Of a stretch of 7,521 bases of DNA, positions 5,809-7,521 are shown piece after piece. Under the pieces are notes generated by a model. That model did no database searches, was not told where the DNA came from, and saw only the letters and a program-made list of their open reading frames with translations. The first letter of the stretch is position 1. Every line of letters begins with the position of its first letter. The stretch spans positions 1-7,521 of the forward strand of contig CAIXMC010000240.1 of the NCBI GenBank assembly GCA_903920405.1. Direction: 5' to 3'. The stretch is from an uncultured beta proteobacterium (GTDB taxonomy: Bacteria; Pseudomonadota; Gammaproteobacteria; Burkholderiales; Burkholderiaceae_C). The translations under genes were made by a program, and so were the position numbers.

Positions 5809-7284
5809 CTATTCACTTTGAATCGCACCCGTACCTCCTACCGTGAGTCCTTCGATTCGCAAAGTCGGCTGACCTACCCCTACTGGTACGCTTTGTCCTT
5901 CTTTGCCGCAAGTGCCTACACCGCTGTCTTGCTTCATGTCGTTGCCAATCATGCTGATGTGCTTGAGACATTCTGGTCCGCTGCCGACCAACGTGGCCCC
6001 TTTGACGGGGTATTGAATTTTGCCGTTTTCCACCCAATACGCCTGGCTTGTCGAAAACACAAATTTACCCGAGGTAATGTCCACCTGACCGCCGCCAAAA
6101 TTGGTGGCATACAAGCCTTTTTTGATGCTGGCCACAATTTCTTCGGGCGGTGTGTCGCCACCCAGCATGTAGGTGTTGGTCATGCGTGGCAAAGGCACAT
6201 GGGCGTAACTTTCCCGACGACCATTGCCTGTGGGCTGCAACCCCATCAGGCGTGCGTTCATGGTGTCCGTCAGGTAACCTTGCAAAATGCCGTCTTCAAT
6301 CAAGACGTTGCAACTGCTGGTGTTGCCTTCATCGTCAATATTGATCGAGCCACGACGATAGGCCAAGGTGCCATCGTCCAACACGGTGACCCCTTTGGCC
6401 GCCACGCGCTGCCCCACGCGACCGCTAAAAGCACTCGAACCCTTGCGGTTAAAGTCGGCTTCCAGACCGTGACCCACAGCTTCATGCAACAAAATGCCAG
6501 GCCAGCCCGGTCCTAACACCACTGTCATTTCACCCGCTGGCGCTGCGCGGGCTTCGAGGTTGGTCAATGCCTCGTTCACGGCCCTATCGACATAATGACC
6601 TAGCATGGCGTCGTCAAAATAAGCAAAGCCAAATCGCCCCCCGCCACCAAAAGAGCCAGACTCGCGTCGGCCTTTTTGCTCGGCAATCACCGTCACACTC
6701 AAGCGCACCAAAGGACGAATGTCGGCTGCCAATGTGCCATCAGCACACGCCAACAACACCACGTCATATTCAGCGGCCAAGCCCGCCATTACCTGAATAA
6801 CACGCGGGTCTTTGGCACGGGCAAGTTGTTCCACTTTGCCCAACAGCGCAACTTTAGCATTGCTGTCCAGACTGGCAATAGGGTCCATCTCTTGGTACAA
6901 GGAACGTGAGGATGCTATTATCTTTGTAGCTATTCGCGCTTGTCCTGATTGGGCTATAGTTGAAATTGACCTGACAGTTCTGGCCGCGTCCAGAAGCGAT
7001 GCCTCTGAAATATCGTCTGAATAGGCAAAAGCAGTTTTTTCACCCATCACGGCACGCACTCCCACGCCCTGATCAATAGAAAATGCTCCTGTTTTGACAA
7101 TGCCTTCTTCAAGGCCCCAACTTTCGGAGCGGGTATATTGAAAATAAAGGTCAGCCTCATCTACCTTATAGGCTTTGATCTCGGCGAGAGTACGAAACAG
7201 GTGGGAGTCATCCAGACCAAAAGGCGTGAGCAACAAGGATTTGGCAACGCTCAGTCGCTCAAGGGTAGGTTCAGGTTTTATCAT
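5809..7284 (-). CDS. tldD: Metalloprotease TldD (TldD/PmbA family)
   Basis: TldD pairs with TldE (PmbA) to form a cytoplasmic zinc protease that in E. coli trims unfolded peptides, completes microcin B17 maturation and degrades the CcdA antitoxin. The 491-residue product is close to E. coli TldD (481). It carries the zinc motif HEAVGH at residues 267-272, inside LLHEAVGHGLEADF, and the conserved C-terminal CGKEGQSVPVGVGQPTLRI with Cys459, the expected third metal ligand. The N-terminal region contains ESWGLEEGIVKTGAFSIDQG (54-73), typical of the family. The start ATG has AAAGG only 1 nt upstream, too close for a good Shine-Dalgarno, but the N-terminus has the expected length. The C-terminus is odd: as I recall the family ends near GGTGA, whereas this protein reads GGTGA-IQSE, and the codons for the last residues lie inside repeat copy D. 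No pmbA is in the window. Codons near 6905-6960 are locally lower in G+C, without frame disruption. Confidence 0.96.
   Translation of the reverse strand: MIKPEPTLERLSVAKSLLLTPFGLDDSHLFRTLAEIKAYKVDEADLYFQYTRSESWGLEEGIVKTGAFSIDQGVGVRAVMGEKTAFAYSDDISEASLLDAARTVRSISTIAQSGQARIATKIIASSRSLYQEMDPIASLDSNAKVALLGKVEQLARAKDPRVIQVMAGLAAEYDVVLLACADGTLAADIRPLVRLSVTVIAEQKGRRESGSFGGGGRFGFAYFDDAMLGHYVDRAVNEALTNLEARAAPAGEMTVVLGPGWPGILLHEAVGHGLEADFNRKGSSAFSGRVGQRVAAKGVTVLDDGTLAYRRGSINIDDEGNTSSCNVLIEDGILQGYLTDTMNARLMGLQPTGNGRRESYAHVPLPRMTNTYMLGGDTPPEEIVASIKKGLYATNFGGGQVDITSGKFVFSTSQAYWVENGKIQYPVKGATLVGSGPECLKHISMIGNDMKQDSGVGTCGKEGQSVPVGVGQPTLRIEGLTVGGTGAIQSE
5813..5831 (+). repeat. Repeat family copy D, overlapping the 3' end of tldD
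   Basis: TCACTTTGAATCGCACCCG is identical over 19 bases to 1092-1110 in copy B. On the minus strand it encodes the end of TldD (T-G-A-I-Q-S-E spans it), just before the TAG at 5811-5809. Relative to copy A it is inverted, so A and D face each other across the FAD/Fe-S and dut genes. No target duplication is seen between the outer flanks of A and D. Confidence 0.8.
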
Positions 7285-7355
7285 GCCTTTATTTTAGGAT
7301 ATGGTCAACAATAAGTTCCGCATTTGGCCGTCAGAGTTAAAGATCAGACCTCCCC

Positions 7356-7397
7356 GAAATGGCAATGAAATGGGGTTGAAATTTGGACGGAAGTTGG
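7356..7397. repeat. Four helically phased GAAA-TGG-type direct repeats
   Basis: GAAATGG begins at 7356 and 7367, the variant GAAATTTGG at 7378, and a further variant GAAGTTGG at 7390. Starts are therefore spaced 11, 11 and 12 bp apart, about one helical turn each. The array lies 72-113 bp upstream of the tldD start. Phased short repeats of this type can be binding sites for a protein that oligomerises along one face of DNA, but I do not recognise the motif and the last two copies are diverged. Confidence 0.45.
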
Positions 7398-7494
7398 TGG
7401 ACAAACTGCAGTTCCTCGAAAAAATATGATTGAAATCAATATGTATATATTTTAAGGATTGAAAAATTGTCCAAAAATCTCGTGATTCCAATAA

Positions 7495-7507
7495 AATCAA
7501 TTGATTA
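7495..7507 (+). promoter_or_regulatory. IHF-consensus match and 12-bp palindrome upstream of tldD
   Basis: AATCAATTGATTA fits WATCAANNNNTTR at every position. The first 12 bases (7495-7506) are also a perfect palindrome, AATCAA followed by TTGATT. It lies about 210 bp upstream of the tldD start in AT-rich sequence. It may be an IHF site, a site for a dimeric regulator, or chance in AT-rich DNA. Confidence 0.3.
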
Positions 7508-7521
7508 GATGGTGTTTTTGA

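Larger units (their letters stand above)
7285..7521. other. AT-rich non-coding region upstream of tldD
   Basis: These 237 bp contain no gene I recognise; the minus-strand frame at 7500-7294 lacks family features and is probably spurious. The stretch must hold the tldD promoter unless tldD is read from a gene beyond the window. The best -10-like hexamer (TAAAAT, complement of 7294-7299) has no -35 partner at normal spacing. It also contains phased repeats (7356-7397), a dyad ATTGA-AA-TCAAT (7429-7440) and a 12-bp palindrome with an IHF-consensus match (7495-7507). Confidence 0.7.

Noticed and set aside
986..5831. Complete transposon with copies A and D as its ends
   Set aside because: The orientation fits, but the outer flanks show no target duplication, the copies are short and no transposase is present; kept only as a rearrangement hypothesis.
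5818..6516. 232-codon plus-strand frame antisense to tldD
   Set aside because: It mirrors the conserved TldD coding sequence, including the HEAVGH region, and has no domain of its own. Its start lies within repeat copy D.
7294..7500. 68-codon minus-strand frame upstream of tldD
   Set aside because: The sequence is AT-rich, there is no recognisable domain and the frame covers the phased repeats; I could not support it as a gene or transposase remnant.

Overview
The window most likely comes from a betaproteobacterium, probably Burkholderiales. Two things suggest this: the EF-Tu N-terminus reads like Burkholderiales EF-Tu throughout, and the 1311-residue flavin/iron-sulfur protein with a DUF3683-type N-terminus is a family I know mainly from that group. 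Both assignments rest on recognition by eye, without a database search. Base composition is moderate: the large genes look mid-50s to 60% G+C in sampled lines, the dut gene is about 48% by hand count, and the intergenic stretches are clearly AT-rich.

Layout. Positions 1-576 (minus) hold the first 192 codons of tuf (EF-Tu), cut by the window edge. Positions 577-1337 are a 761-bp non-coding region. It contains paired TGTAAAC repeats, an IHF-consensus match, a pure-AT perfect palindrome, three copies of a short repeat family (called A, B and C here) and a cluster of three small hairpins in front of the next gene. Positions 1338-5273 (plus) encode one large multidomain FAD and Fe-S oxidoreductase. 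After a 58-bp gap that starts with a perfect 11-bp tandem duplication, 5332-5793 (plus) encodes a trimeric dUTPase of phage-like character. Positions 5809-7284 (minus) encode TldD, the zinc-protease subunit of the TldD/TldE complex, convergent with dut and only 15 bp from it. Positions 7285-7521 are an AT-rich non-coding stretch upstream of tldD with helically phased short repeats and a second IHF-consensus match.

The genes do not form one pathway. Translation elongation (tuf), 2-hydroxyacid-type respiratory oxidation (the large flavoprotein), dUTP removal (dut) and peptide or protein processing (tldD) are housekeeping or metabolic functions placed side by side. Three things look least ordinary: a repeat family with members on both sides of the oxidoreductase-dut block, one of which forms the last codons of tldD; the phage-like dut between those repeats; and a tuf gene with neither fusA nor a tRNA cluster directly upstream. 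Together they suggest past insertion or rearrangement here. No intact transposase, integrase, CRISPR array, RNA gene or defence system is visible, and I see no convincing new multi-gene system.
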